Assembly: GCF_021166585.1 (NCBI RefSeq)
Contig: NZ_JAJOZE010000002.1
Coordinates: 248,001-312,000, forward strand
From: Metabacillus kandeliae
GTDB lineage: Bacteria > Bacillota > Bacilli > Bacillales > Bacillaceae
Direction: 5' to 3'
DNA: 64,000 nt
Shown: in pieces, positions 1-8,074 of the stretch
Layout: the number at the start of each line of letters is the position of its first letter
Numbering within the stretch: the first letter of the stretch is position 1
Translations under genes and position numbers: made by a program
Notes under the pieces: generated by a model
Told to the model about the DNA's origin: nothing
The model's input: the letters and a program-made list of their open reading frames with translations, nothing else
Databases searched by the model: none

Positions 1-201
1 CACCAGTTGAATTCCGAACCGGCTGCTTTCCGATTCCCAATCGTGCTTTCTGGCCGCATCTTCCTCTTGCTTGTTCAGCAAATCCTTCAGCGGGCGCTTG
101 ACTAAACTGGATCTCATGATGCTGCTTCCCATGTGCAGGGCAGCATATGGGACAGGAATTGTAAATGAGTGCTTTTTGTTCTTTATCTTAACAATCAGCA
201 T
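1..201 (-). CDS. Partial hypothetical protein, third gene of the DUF2089 operon
   Basis: An open frame starts at the ATG at 201-199, six bases after the TGA of the preceding leftward gene, and runs off the window edge without a stop, so only about 67 residues are visible. The visible part starts MLIVKIKNKK and continues with a short hydrophobic stretch and a basic, charged region. I do not recognise the family. The tight spacing puts it in one operon with the SHOCT-like and DUF2089 genes upstream. It may be a small protein of the same stress or envelope regulon, but nothing in the visible part proves this. Truncated by the window, not by mutation. Confidence 0.6.
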   Translation of the reverse strand, partial: MLIVKIKNKKHSFTIPVPYAALHMGSSIMRSSLVKRPLKDLLNKQEEDAARKHDWESESSRFGIQLV

Positions 202-207
202 TTTTAA

Positions 208-606
208 TCACTCAATTACAACAGTGACAGTGTCCTCTTTACCGGACCTGATGTCAACAATTTGCCCATCAAGCTCATTCTCAATTGCATCAATCAGCAG
301 GTCAATATCAATGTCTTTCACATATTTTGCCGCCTGCGGAATATTGGAAGCAATCCCATGCCCTGCTCCTAGAACAGCCTTCACCAGTTTAATGGGCAAA
401 TTTACGCTCACATGATCGTTTTCTTTTGATGTTACACGGATTTTCAGTGTTTTGTCTAAGTAAGATGCGGGCTTTCCAAGCGCTATTGCATTCGGTGAAG
501 ATGCCGTTTGCTTTTCCCTCAGAGCGTCAATCAGTTCTGAAGCTTTATCAGAATCAATTTTCCCTTCCTCCATCATCGTCAGCACTTTGCCGATTTCTTC
601 TTTCAT
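208..606 (-). CDS. SHOCT-like domain protein (YvlB N-terminal type)
   Basis: The protein has 132 residues. The first 35 form a short helical SHOCT-like module (MKEEIGKVLTMMEEGKIDSDKA), the kind found at the N terminus of YvlB-type proteins. Residues 55-132 are a beta-rich region ending in an acidic alternating strand. No membrane segment or signal peptide is visible. The start follows a GGGGGAAG ribosome binding site. It lies 12 bases after the DUF2089 gene, which ends in a similar SHOCT-like helix (IIAMLENGDITADEAVKML), so both products may interact through these helices; that is inference. The molecular function of this family is not established. Confidence 0.75.
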   Translation of the reverse strand: MKEEIGKVLTMMEEGKIDSDKASELIDALREKQTASSPNAIALGKPASYLDKTLKIRVTSKENDHVSVNLPIKLVKAVLGAGHGIASNIPQAAKYVKDIDIDLLIDAIENELDGQIVDIRSGKEDTVTVVIE

Positions 607-618
607 TGCTCTTCCCCC

Positions 619-984
619 TTATTCATTCTTTAGCATTTTAACCGCTTCATCCGCGGTGATATCGCCATTTTCAAGCATGGCAATAATCTTCTTTTCATCC
701 ACTTCAGCTTTTTTCCGAGTTTCATAGCCAAGGGCCTCAATAATGTCATTCAGCTTGCCGCGCACTGTGGGGTAGGAGATGCCGAGCTCCTTCTCCACTT
801 CCTTGATGTTGCCTCTGTTCACAAGAAAGGTAATGGCAAAGCGGAGCTGCTCCGGAGAAAGCTGAGCGAGCTTTGATAATTCAAATGTATTTTCAATCGT
901 TGTCCTGCAGTGGCCGCATTCCAGCTTAACAGCGTGCAGCGCGTGATCGCATACAGGACATTGCGTAAGGATAGGATATTTCAT
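619..984 (-). CDS. DUF2089 family zinc-ribbon/HTH protein, probable regulator
   Basis: The protein has 121 residues. An N-terminal four-cysteine zinc ribbon (CPVC at about residue 9 and CGHC at about 23) is followed by a helix-turn-helix (about residues 43-90, with the segment KELGISYPTVRGKLNDI) and a SHOCT-like C-terminal helix. This is the DUF2089 architecture, generally read as a small DNA-binding regulator. It is the first gene of a leftward operon with the SHOCT-like gene and the partial gene at the edge, which suggests local or autogenous control. The start is supported by AAAGGAG ten bases upstream. The upstream region is very AT-rich, as expected for a promoter, but no clear -35/-10 pair stands out. 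Confidence 0.8.
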   Translation of the reverse strand: MKYPILTQCPVCDHALHAVKLECGHCRTTIENTFELSKLAQLSPEQLRFAITFLVNRGNIKEVEKELGISYPTVRGKLNDIIEALGYETRKKAEVDEKKIIAMLENGDITADEAVKMLKNE

Positions 985-1183
985 ACTCTGCTCCTTTCTG
1001 TTATTGAAATTATAAGTGGAAATACTTAATTTGTAAATATTAAAAATTGATTTTATTTATTTATAGATTTAATTTATTAATTTTTTACCTGTAAATACTT
1101 AATAATATTTAGATGAGTTGCTTATAGAGTTTGATAGGACCTTATTTATGCTCAAAATATGGACAGCTCCTTGTAACCGGCTG
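985..1183. other. AT-rich intergenic region upstream of the DUF2089 operon
   Basis: This stretch is strongly AT-rich at 1010-1110 and presumably carries the promoter of the leftward DUF2089 operon. I could not assign a specific -35/-10 pair. It contains no convincing coding region. It runs directly into the 21-bp repeat array at 1184. Confidence 0.4.
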
Positions 1184-1288
1184 TTGGTGAATATAAAGAG
1201 CAGTTTCGTGAATAACAGAGCCGGTTTCGTGAATATCTGCTTCATTTTGGTGAATATATTGGCTGGATCGGTGAATATGAAAGGGTGC
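1184..1288. repeat. 21-bp tandem array A, core TCGTGAATAT, five units
   Basis: Five consecutive 21-bp units start at 1184, 1205, 1226, 1247 and 1268. Each opens with a form of TTSGTGAATAT (TTGGTGAATATA, TTCGTGAATAAC, TTCGTGAATATC, TTGGTGAATATA, TCGGTGAATATG). The last ten bases of each unit are hardly conserved. The array lies just beyond the terminator of the MFS gene. The same period recurs with different cores at 3.9 and 13.9 kb. Confidence 0.85.
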
Positions 1289-1337
1289 CGGCTTCTGAAA
1301 AGCAGGTTTCACCTTTTAAAAATAATTTTTGCACATC

Positions 1338-1364
1338 AAAAAAGCATCCGATTCATTCGGATGC
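1338..1364 (-). terminator. Rho-independent terminator of the MFS gene
   Basis: On the minus strand an 8-bp perfect stem (GCATCCGA with TCGGATGC, five-base loop) is followed by six T residues. It lies nine bases after the stop codon of the leftward transporter gene. Confidence 0.85.
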
Positions 1365-1372
1365 CCCACATT

Positions 1373-2815
1373 TCAGCTGCTTTGCTTCAATACCTCAACC
1401 GCATGCTTCGTTTTCTTCTTCCTCAACACCAGCGCGAGCGGCACCGCGAACAGCAGGGCTGCGGCTGCAACCAGGAATGTGTCGTTTGATGCCAGCAGAA
1501 AAGCCGATTGCTTCAATTCTTCTCCCGCTTTTCCGGCACTTAATTCAGACATGTGAGCAGCAGTCCGGACAGCCAGGATCGAACTGAATACCGCGATGGA
1601 CAAAGCAGCAATTGCCTGGCGCAGCCAGTTAGAAATAGCAGATGCATGCCCCACATATTCTTTCGGAATAACGCTCATGGAAATGCTTGTCGCAGGCGAT
1701 GTGGCAAGCCCCACTCCAACGTATCTCACAATCATCCAAATGGTAATAAAGGCTGCGGAGGATTCTTCTGTTAAATGGCTGAACTCCCATGTTGCCGCAA
1801 TAATCAGCAAGGCGCCTCCGAGGACAAACCAGGCAGGATCTATTTTAGCTTGCAGCTTGCCCGCGAGAATCGTGACTCCAATCATGATCAGCGCCCCTGG
1901 CAGCATGACGAGTCCTACTGTGAAGGACGTCTCCCCTTGCGCTTCTTCCATAAAAAGCGGAATTAAAAACACACTGGAATAAAGGCCGACAGAAATCAGG
2001 CAGCTCACCATCGTTCCGATCGCAAACTTCGGGTATTTCAGCACTCTGATGTAAAGGAGCGGCTGCTTTGCTGACAGCTCTCGTTTAATGAAAATAGAAA
2101 TGCTGAAGAGACCGAGCACTAGTATCCCGATAGCCGGTGCTGAAAACCAGCCGAGGCTTGAAGCTTTTGAAAAATACATCAGGATGGAGACATTTCCGAT
2201 GACGACGGTCAGCAGTCCAAGCTTATCAAGAGCCGCTGATTTCCCCTTGGCGCTTGCAGGAAGAAAGCCTGCTGCACAGCACACTGCCGCCACACCGACA
2301 GGCACATTTGAAAGGAAAAGCATTTTCCACCCAAAATAGTTCGTAATCAAGCCGCCGACAGTCGGCCCGATGGCTGGGGCCACCATAATAGAAACGGTCC
2401 ATAAACTGATCGCCATCGCCTGCTTTTCTTTTTCCACTGACTGGTAAATAATTGTCATCGTGGATACCTGAATTAACCCTGAGCACATTCCCTGCAGGAT
2501 CCGAAAGGTGATCAGCGATTCAATATTCCAGGCCATGCAGCAAAGTGCTGATGAAATGGTCAGCCCGACGAGCGCCAGGACATAAAGCCGCTTGTACCCC
2601 GCTTTGCTTCCCAAGTAGCCGCTAAGAGGCGCTATCGTGCCGATCGCAAGCAAAAATCCCGTTATAATCCACTGTACGGAATTGATGTCAGCGTTTAAGT
2701 CATGCATGATGGAGGGCAGCGCCACGTTCACCGTTCCTGAATTCAGCTGAGCCAGGAAATTTCCTAAAAATACCGCCAAAATGATAAATGCAAAAGAGTT
2801 CCTTTCTTTTTTCAC
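1373..2815 (-). CDS. DHA2-family MFS multidrug efflux transporter
   Basis: The protein has 480 residues with about 14 hydrophobic segments, the size and layout of the DHA2 (EmrB/QacA) drug:proton antiporters. Visible signatures are motif A between helices 2 and 3 (GYLGSKAGYKRLY), the motif C antiporter signature in helix 5 (APAIGPTVGG) and the opening helix with LNSGTVNVALPSI. It should export a toxic compound or drug across the cytoplasmic membrane; the substrate cannot be read from sequence. It starts with GTG preceded by AAAGGAGAGG. It is divergent from a LysR regulator gene 121 bases away, the usual layout of a locally controlled exporter, and it ends at a strong terminator. Confidence 0.9.
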   Translation of the reverse strand: MKKERNSFAFIILAVFLGNFLAQLNSGTVNVALPSIMHDLNADINSVQWIITGFLLAIGTIAPLSGYLGSKAGYKRLYVLALVGLTISSALCCMAWNIESLITFRILQGMCSGLIQVSTMTIIYQSVEKEKQAMAISLWTVSIMVAPAIGPTVGGLITNYFGWKMLFLSNVPVGVAAVCCAAGFLPASAKGKSAALDKLGLLTVVIGNVSILMYFSKASSLGWFSAPAIGILVLGLFSISIFIKRELSAKQPLLYIRVLKYPKFAIGTMVSCLISVGLYSSVFLIPLFMEEAQGETSFTVGLVMLPGALIMIGVTILAGKLQAKIDPAWFVLGGALLIIAATWEFSHLTEESSAAFITIWMIVRYVGVGLATSPATSISMSVIPKEYVGHASAISNWLRQAIAALSIAVFSSILAVRTAAHMSELSAGKAGEELKQSAFLLASNDTFLVAAAALLFAVPLALVLRKKKTKHAVEVLKQSS

Positions 2816-2867
2816 TAACCCAATTCCTCTCCTTTTTTTCCTCTATGATCCAGTATATATATAACTT

Positions 2868-2909
2868 GTGCTAATGAATAATTATCATTTTTAATGGTAT
2901 TATTAGTAC
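2868..2909. promoter_or_regulatory. Candidate LysR operator between divergent genes
   Basis: In the 121-bp gap between the transporter and the LysR gene, GTGCTAAT at 2868-2875 and ATTAGTAC at 2902-2909 form an imperfect inverted repeat 26 bases apart in an AT-rich region. LysR proteins typically bind such dyads between their own gene and a divergent target. No footprint or conservation data are available here. Confidence 0.4.
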
Positions 2910-2936
2910 AGCTAATATATAAAGGAGGCTGATTCT

Positions 2937-3842
2937 ATGAATTTGGAACAAATGGAGTACATAAAGGAAATTATCCATACCCGCTCGATCTCCGTTGCCG
3001 CACAGAATCTGCACATCTCCCAGTCGGCCATCAGCCAGTCCATCTCTTCTCTGGAAAAGGAGCTCGGGATCACGCTGTTTAAACGATCCCGGTTCGGCAC
3101 AACTCCGACAGAAGAGGGAAAAAGCATTATCAACAAAGCACTGAAGATTGTCGAAAACATAGATAAAATTAAAGAAGACGCCCTCACCTTTAATACGTCC
3201 TACACCGGAGAACTGAAGATCGCTTCCATTCCAAGCCTGATGGCATTCTTGCCAAAAGTGCTCTCCCTGTTCAAAAAGGACTTTCCGCAAATCAAAGTGA
3301 CAATCCTTGAGATGGAAAGCAGCCGGATCATTGAGGAAGTGAAAGAAAATAGGCTGAACTTTGGGCTGACCACTATTCAAAATCCGGTGGAGCGCACGCT
3401 TCCCGATCAATGCATTTTCAAGCCTATTCCCTATCAAACTGACATCAAAGTCATTGTTCCAAAAGATTCGCCGCTTGCTTTTCAGGACGCGCTGTCCATG
3501 CAGGAGATTCTCGATTACCCAATTGTTATGCACACAAGCCACTACTGGGATAAGCTCATCACCTCATATGAAACAGCTGAAAAGCCAATCAATCTCGTGT
3601 TCCGGACCTCCAACTTTGAAGTAATCAAAAAAACTGTCGCAGAAGGGCTTGCGATCAGCATGCTGTCCCATTACTTATTAACGGACGATCCTTATGTGGA
3701 AAGCGAGCGCATCGTACCGGTCACCATCGCGGACCCTGATATTGTGTCTGAAGTCACGTTCGGATGCCTGTACTCCGAAAAAAATCCGCAGCTGCCTCTG
3801 GTGAAAAAGTTTTTGGATTACGTTGAGCAGTATATGTATTGA
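2937..3842 (+). CDS. LysR family transcriptional regulator
   Basis: The protein has 301 residues, the standard LTTR length. An N-terminal winged helix-turn-helix (residues 1-60: SISVAAQNLHISQSAISQSI, then LEKELGITLFKR) is followed by an effector-binding domain (about 90-300) that looks complete. The ATG has AAAGGAGG eight bases upstream. It is divergent from the DHA2 exporter, so it probably controls that gene in response to an exported or toxic small molecule. The ligand is unknown. No terminator is obvious downstream; instead the gene runs into the 21-bp repeat array that separates it from the convergent SDR gene. Confidence 0.92.
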   Translation: MNLEQMEYIKEIIHTRSISVAAQNLHISQSAISQSISSLEKELGITLFKRSRFGTTPTEEGKSIINKALKIVENIDKIKEDALTFNTSYTGELKIASIPSLMAFLPKVLSLFKKDFPQIKVTILEMESSRIIEEVKENRLNFGLTTIQNPVERTLPDQCIFKPIPYQTDIKVIVPKDSPLAFQDALSMQEILDYPIVMHTSHYWDKLITSYETAEKPINLVFRTSNFEVIKKTVAEGLAISMLSHYLLTDDPYVESERIVPVTIADPDIVSEVTFGCLYSEKNPQLPLVKKFLDYVEQYMY

Positions 3843-3943
3843 AAAACGGCTGATTTTATTCGTTTTTAGCGAATATGGAACAAAAATGATCCTATTTCAG
3901 GCTATTCTGTTCATTTTCGCTTTATCACACTAAAGAAATTCGC

Positions 3944-4128
3944 TGTTTACATGCGGGTTTTCGAAGTTTATATGCAGGTTTGAAGATTTTATTTGCGGGT
4001 TTTGGAATTTTATTTGCAGCTTTCGGCTTTTTATTTGCAGGTTTTTCCAACTTCATGCGGGATTGGTTATTTCCATGCGGGTTCCGGCCAATACTTTGCA
4101 GGTTGTACCGTTTATATGCGGCTTTAAA
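3944..4128. repeat. 21-bp degenerate tandem array B, family TTTATTTGCGGG
   Basis: Nine cores of the type WTGCRGG (ATGCGGG, ATGCAGG, TTGCGGG, TTGCAGC and so on) begin at 3951 and recur at spacings of 21, 21, 21, 21, 20, 20, 21 and 20 bases. Each core is preceded by TTTAT or similar and followed by a G/T-rich stretch. The array fills the gap between convergent genes (LysR end, SDR end). The same unit family reappears at 14.1-14.3 kb. A minus-strand reading gives a 7-residue KPANKIP-like repeat, which is a by-product of the 21-bp period and not evidence of a gene. Confidence 0.85.
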
Positions 4129-4131
4129 ATA

Positions 4132-4155
4132 CAAAAAGGCAGGTCACCCTGCCTT
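4132..4155 (-). terminator. Terminator of the SDR gene
   Basis: On the minus strand AAGGCAGG and CCTGCCTT form an 8-bp stem with a four-base loop, followed by a T-rich tract. It lies just after the stop of the leftward SDR gene at 4163 and abuts array B. Confidence 0.75.
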
Positions 4156-4162
4156 CAAAAAG

Positions 4163-4948
4163 TTAAATCTCCATCCCCCAACGTTCCTGCTCCGTTTCTT
4201 TCAGCTGCTTCTCTGTTTCAGGCGGATGCACCGTACGGAATTTGTGATGATCGGCTGGAATGATTTCAATCATTTTTTGAATCATATCTTCCGGATCAAA
4301 TTGATCTTTCAATCCTGCTTCCTGTTTTTCCATATCCTCTGCTCTTGTCAGGTGCTTCTCTCTGTCGAACCATTTCCATTTCTCTTCTGCCGATCTGTCA
4401 TTAAAGCCTGTAGCATAGGCGCCAGGATTAATCGTCGCCACTTGAACGCCGTGCTTTTCAAGCTCGCTCTGCATGGTTTGGGCAATGCCTTCGATGGCAT
4501 GCTTCGTTGCCGTATAAGGGCCGACGTACGGAGTCGCGGAAATCCCTGCCATAGAGCTCATGAAAATGATCTTGCCGCTCCCCTTTTTCATAAATTTCTG
4601 TGCTGCGAACTGAACGGTTTCCAGCGTGGCAAAAACGTTGATCTCAAAGAGTTCCCGAAACCGGTCCATCGGCACTTCTGCCAGCGGCCCGCCCTCATTG
4701 ATGGCAGCGTTCGCTACAAAGATATCAAAATCATATTTCTTCATCTGCTCCCGGTCGCGTTCGTTCGTAATATCCAGCTTGAAAACTTCCATATCAAGCC
4801 CCTTGTCCTTTGATTCCCGCATGAGTTCTGTTTTTTGAGAAGTCGTTTCCGTAGTAGCAATAATTTTATGCCCTTTTTCAGCAAGTCCGATGGCCGCACC
4901 TTTTGCGAGCCCGCTGCCTGCACCTGTGATAAAGATTGTTTTGCTCAT
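4163..4948 (-). CDS. Short-chain dehydrogenase/reductase (classical SDR)
   Basis: The protein has 261 residues, the usual length for a classical SDR. The N-terminal Rossmann motif is TGAGSGLA (residues 8-15), the NAA motif is at about 87-89, and the catalytic Ser and YTATK (Tyr and Lys) lie at about 139-156. It should be a cytoplasmic NAD(P)-dependent alcohol/ketone oxidoreductase. The substrate cannot be deduced, and the long, charged C-terminal tail after about residue 205 is not typical of any one assigned enzyme. GGAGG precedes the ATG. It is monocistronic by layout, convergent with LysR on one side and followed upstream by a palindromic repeat. Confidence 0.9.
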   Translation of the reverse strand: MSKTIFITGAGSGLAKGAAIGLAEKGHKIIATTETTSQKTELMRESKDKGLDMEVFKLDITNERDREQMKKYDFDIFVANAAINEGGPLAEVPMDRFRELFEINVFATLETVQFAAQKFMKKGSGKIIFMSSMAGISATPYVGPYTATKHAIEGIAQTMQSELEKHGVQVATINPGAYATGFNDRSAEEKWKWFDREKHLTRAEDMEKQEAGLKDQFDPEDMIQKMIEIIPADHHKFRTVHPPETEKQLKETEQERWGMEI

Positions 4949-5015
4949 GTAAGCTGCCTCCTCTATTACTGATGTTACTTTTTTCCCATCATGGATAGAG
5001 GCAAAACATTAAAAC

Positions 5016-5140
5016 AATAGCGGAAGCCGCTCGTTCAGCCCCGACAAGCGCTGGAGGAAAATCCCGAAAAGTCTGGTTTTAGACTTTTCCGGGATTTTCT
5101 GGTGCGACTCGAGGGGCTAGCGGCCGGAGCTGGACAAATT
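5016..5140. repeat. Long palindromic (MITE-like or REP-like) element
   Basis: The centre is an almost perfect 18-bp stem (5057-5074 with 5081-5099, one bulged base) around a six-base loop. The flanks contain GCCGCT...AGCCCC at 5024-5042 and GGGGCT...AGCGGC at 5113-5123, which can pair as an outer stem. This makes a nested structure of about 125 bp between the start of the SDR gene and the terminator of selO. It carries no open frame. I see no second full copy in the window. Confidence 0.6.
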
Positions 5141-5150
5141 TACACAAAGA

Positions 5151-5176
5151 AAAACCAGGAGCTGACTCGCTCCTGG
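5151..5176 (-). terminator. Terminator of selO
   Basis: On the minus strand an 8-bp stem (CCAGGAGC with GCTCCTGG, six-base loop) is followed by a run of T residues, seven bases beyond the stop of the SelO gene. Confidence 0.85.
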
Positions 5177-5182
5177 CATTCA

Positions 5183-6646
5183 TCAAGTCCCGCAATACGT
5201 ACGGTAAGGTTCATCCGGCGTATCAGGCAGCTTCGCATATCCCTCCTGCTCAGCTGAATACGCATAAGGATCCCGAAGCACAGCAAGCAGGCGGTTCATC
5301 ACTTCATAATCCCCTTTTCCAGCTGCTTCCAATGCTTCTTCCACGCGGTGGTTTCTCGGAATGATGGCAGGGTTGCTTTTTTTCAGCAGCGCTGTCACTT
5401 GTTCATCTGATTCCTCTTGCTTCTTCAGTCTTTCCCGCCAGCGTTCCTGCCATTTTGCATACTCAGGATCCTTTGATAGCGCCTCTTCATGGATCCCTTT
5501 CGCGAGAGCGGAAAAGGTATTGGTATAGTCTGCTTTGTTCTGGTACATCAGCCGCAGCAGATCTTCTATCAGTTTTTCGTCTTCTTTTTCTTCTTTAAAC
5601 AATCCAAGCTTCTCTCTCATGCCGTCCAGCCAGTTTTGCCGGTAAAGCTTCGGATATTCCGTGATGACGGCCTGGGCGATTTCCACTGCTTCCTCCTGGC
5701 TGTCATGGAGGAGCGGCAGCAGGGTTTCTGCAAAGCGAGCGAGATTCCAGCCGCCGATCGCCGGCTGATTTCCATACGCATAGCGGCCTTGAACATCAAT
5801 GGAGCTGAAGACGGTTTCCGGATCGTAGCTGTCCATAAAAGCGCATGGACCATAGTCGATCGTTTCCCCGCTGATGGCCATGTTATCCGTGTTCATCACA
5901 CCGTGAATAAACCCTGCGAGCTGCCATTTCGCAATAAGGCTTGCCTGACGTTCGATCATTTTCTTTAAAAAGGATAAATATTTTTCAGAATCCGCTTCAA
6001 GCTCAGGGTCGTGCCGCTTAATCGCATAATCCGCGAGCGCCTTTAACTCTTCCTTCTCACAAAACCTTGCTGCATATTCAAAGGTTCCAACGCGCAGATG
6101 GCTTGCTGCGACCCTTGCCAGTACGGCTCCAGGCAATGCGGTTTCCCTTGCCACATGGTCGCCAGTTGCTGTTACGGCAAGACTTCTCGTCGTCGGGATT
6201 TTCAAGCCGTGCATCGCTTCGCTGATGATATATTCCCTGAGCATCGGACCAAGCGCCGCGCGGCCATCGCCGCCGCGGGAGTACCGTGTCCTGCCAGAAC
6301 CCTTCAGGTGGATATCGTATCGTTTGCCGGAAGGATCAATCCTCTCGCCAAGAAGTATGGCGCGGCCGTCTCCAAGCATGGTGAAGTGGCCGAACTGGTG
6401 TCCCGCATAAGCTTCCGCAACAGGCTCGGCACCTTCCGGAAAGCGCGCTCCTGCCAGAATTTCAGCAGCAAGATCACCTTGAAGCATTTGTTCATCAAGC
6501 CCCAGAGCTGCTGCAAGCGGGCTGTTGAATACAATTACTTCCGGTGCGGCAGCTGAATTTGGCTGCATTTCAGTATAAAAAGCGTTCGGAAGGCTTTTGT
6601 AGCTGTTTTCCAGTCTCCAGCCTGTTAAAGCTGTCTCTTCGGCCAT
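5183..6646 (-). CDS. selO: SelO/YdiU protein adenylyltransferase (AMPylator)
   Basis: The protein has 487 residues, matching the SelO (YdiU, UPF0061) pseudokinase-fold family, which transfers AMP from ATP to hydroxyl side chains of proteins. Family landmarks are all visible: [16 protein letters not shown], the glycine/basic loop [16 protein letters not shown], the HGVMNTDNM segment with the metal-binding Asn and Asp, and [10 protein letters not shown] cysteine lies third from the C terminus (YCGT), the position of selenocysteine in animal homologues. It is cytoplasmic, probably redox-linked. AAGGAG precedes the ATG. It stands alone with its own terminator. Confidence 0.93.
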   Translation of the reverse strand: MAEETALTGWRLENSYKSLPNAFYTEMQPNSAAAPEVIVFNSPLAAALGLDEQMLQGDLAAEILAGARFPEGAEPVAEAYAGHQFGHFTMLGDGRAILLGERIDPSGKRYDIHLKGSGRTRYSRGGDGRAALGPMLREYIISEAMHGLKIPTTRSLAVTATGDHVARETALPGAVLARVAASHLRVGTFEYAARFCEKEELKALADYAIKRHDPELEADSEKYLSFLKKMIERQASLIAKWQLAGFIHGVMNTDNMAISGETIDYGPCAFMDSYDPETVFSSIDVQGRYAYGNQPAIGGWNLARFAETLLPLLHDSQEEAVEIAQAVITEYPKLYRQNWLDGMREKLGLFKEEKEDEKLIEDLLRLMYQNKADYTNTFSALAKGIHEEALSKDPEYAKWQERWRERLKKQEESDEQVTALLKKSNPAIIPRNHRVEEALEAAGKGDYEVMNRLLAVLRDPYAYSAEQEGYAKLPDTPDEPYRTYCGT

Positions 6647-6759
6647 AATTGACTCCTTCCATGCTGCTGTATTTTTAAAAGGTATTTACCTTATAAATTT
6701 TTAGTGCTGAACCTTTATTATACCTGTTCCAATGCCAAAATTCGCCTAAAATGCAGTGA

Positions 6760-6785
6760 AAAAGAAAAAGCTCCCTAAGGAGCTT
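6760..6785 (-). terminator. Terminator of the small coiled-coil gene
   Basis: On the minus strand AAGCTCC and GGAGCTT form a 7-bp stem with a four-base loop, followed by a T-rich tract. It starts four bases after the stop codon of the small gene at 6789. Confidence 0.8.
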
Positions 6786-6788
6786 CAT

Positions 6789-6956
6789 TTATTTGGTTTC
6801 CAAAATCCGGCTTTTTAATTCATCAATCACTTCTGTCAGGAGACGGATATCTTTTTGCAGCTCTTTCTTTATCCTTTCGCTGCTGCCTCCTTCATATTCT
6901 TTTTGAAGACGCTGGAGCTCGCTCACAAACATTGTCAGTTCGATGTCTTGATTCAT
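6789..6956 (-). CDS. Small coiled-coil hypothetical protein (55 aa)
   Basis: A 55-residue frame starts at the ATG at 6956-6954 (AAAGGGTTGGGAAC upstream) and ends with TAA at 6789. The product (MNQDIELTMFVSELQRLQKE at the start) is almost entirely charged amphipathic helix with heptad-like leucine/isoleucine spacing, so it is probably a small coiled-coil protein. It has a good ribosome binding site and its own terminator, which is why I accept it despite its size. It has no recognisable motif and I do not assign a function. Its neighbours are selO and the MpsC-domain gene. Confidence 0.7.
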   Translation of the reverse strand: MNQDIELTMFVSELQRLQKEYEGGSSERIKKELQKDIRLLTEVIDELKSRILETK

Positions 6957-6996
6957 GTTCCCAACCCTTTCATCTTAGGATGGCCATCGGCTCGCT

Positions 6997-7046
6997 AAAA
7001 AAAGAAAAAGCCGAAAAGAACAGGAGACTCCTGCTCTTTTCGGCTT
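6997..7046 (-). terminator. Terminator of the MpsC-domain gene
   Basis: On the minus strand a long stem (AAGCCGAAAAGAGCAGGAG paired with its near-perfect complement) is followed by TTTCTTTTTTT. It lies 35 bases past the stop of the gene at 7081. Confidence 0.88.
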
Positions 7047-7080
7047 ATGTCCGGCACAAATTTGTCCAGCTCATTACTGC

Positions 7081-7770
7081 CTATGATTCATTTGGTTTTA
7101 ATATAAAAGAAATAACACTGTTATCAAGTTCAAAGTTCCAGTCAACAAAAACGTCCAGCACTTCGGCATTCAATACTTCTGAGAAAAGCGTGCTGCTCTT
7201 CAGCATACCGCCTTCCAGCTGTCTCTTTGAGACGCGCAGGGTTTCATCAAAACCGAGAGAAATAAGCTGCTTTTCAATCGGAACCAGAATACCGCTGCGA
7301 AATACAACAAGTGTACGATTGTTCATCATATGGGAATGTACCTGATCAGGGCATTTTTCTGCCTGCTCGCTGATTCGGACAATCTCCTCGTCTACCTCAT
7401 CTTTTCCTTCAAAAGAGGTATCCCGTTCATCAGATCTCTCAGAGTCAATTCCTACAAATACACCTGTCTTATTTTCCAGATTCCAGTCATAATACAAATG
7501 CTGGATATCCATTTCAGTTATTGCTTTTATCTGCCCGCGCATCTCAGGATCAAGAGTAGCCATCAAATGCTCCCGTGTTGTCTTCACGGTTAAATCCTGG
7601 CCTTGATCCAAAAGCACCTGCTCCATTGCAGAAACAAAACCGTTCACATATACAAGGACATACGGCTCTGAGATAGAAACATAAATGGCTTCCGGTCCCT
7701 TTCCGAATTTGTCCCTCAGCAGTCTGCCGAAATTATTTGCAAGCTTTGACTGCTGTGCTTTAATATCCAT
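7081..7770 (-). CDS. Two-domain MpsC/YbcI (DUF2294) family protein
   Basis: The start is placed at the ATG at 7770, which has AAAGGTGAGC seven bases upstream. The longer frame from 7824 lacks a ribosome binding site. The resulting 229-residue protein contains two copies of the ~110-residue DUF2294/MpsC domain. Each copy ends with a YDWN or VDWN segment (LYYDWNLENKTGVFVGI, then VFVDWNFELDNSVISFILKP), and the first contains the typical LLRDKFGKGPEAIYV. It has no signal peptide or membrane segment. MpsC is known in Staphylococcus as a gene next to the MpsAB bicarbonate/cation uptake system, but no mpsA or mpsB is present here. It is divergent from a paralogue at 8075. Confidence 0.82.
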   Translation of the reverse strand: MDIKAQQSKLANNFGRLLRDKFGKGPEAIYVSISEPYVLVYVNGFVSAMEQVLLDQGQDLTVKTTREHLMATLDPEMRGQIKAITEMDIQHLYYDWNLENKTGVFVGIDSERSDERDTSFEGKDEVDEEIVRISEQAEKCPDQVHSHMMNNRTLVVFRSGILVPIEKQLISLGFDETLRVSKRQLEGGMLKSSTLFSEVLNAEVLDVFVDWNFELDNSVISFILKPNES

Positions 7771-8074
7771 TTCGAAGCTCACCTTTTGTAGAAAGAAGCA
7801 TCGTATCCTCTCTCCTTTTTTCATCTTACCATCTTACATGGCAAATATATAGATTTTGTCATCATCTTTTACCCTCTTTTTTTCGCCAATAAACGCGGTA
7901 TACGAGAAAACTTTTAAAAGATAAAGGATTTCTTTGCCAGAGTATAGAAGTATAAAGCATAGTCATAGATTCTCTTTTCCGTTATAATAATAGTTGCTTG
8001 TGTTTCGCAAAATGACATTCTGGCACTGACGGATTTGGGACACGAAGCCTGGATTTTTGCAAAGGATGGCGAGA
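7771..8074. other. Intergenic region between divergent MpsC paralogues
   Basis: These 304 bases hold the promoters of both divergent genes. TATAAT at 7983-7988 is a plausible -10 for the rightward gene, with only a weak -35 upstream. I found no coding region, clear operator or riboswitch-like structure. Confidence 0.4.

Noticed and set aside
3925-4134. A minus-strand frame coding for a KPANKIP heptad repeat protein
   Set aside because: The repeat peptide is the translation of the 21-bp DNA array. It has no ribosome binding site, and the same array elsewhere (14.1 kb) is not open in the equivalent frame.
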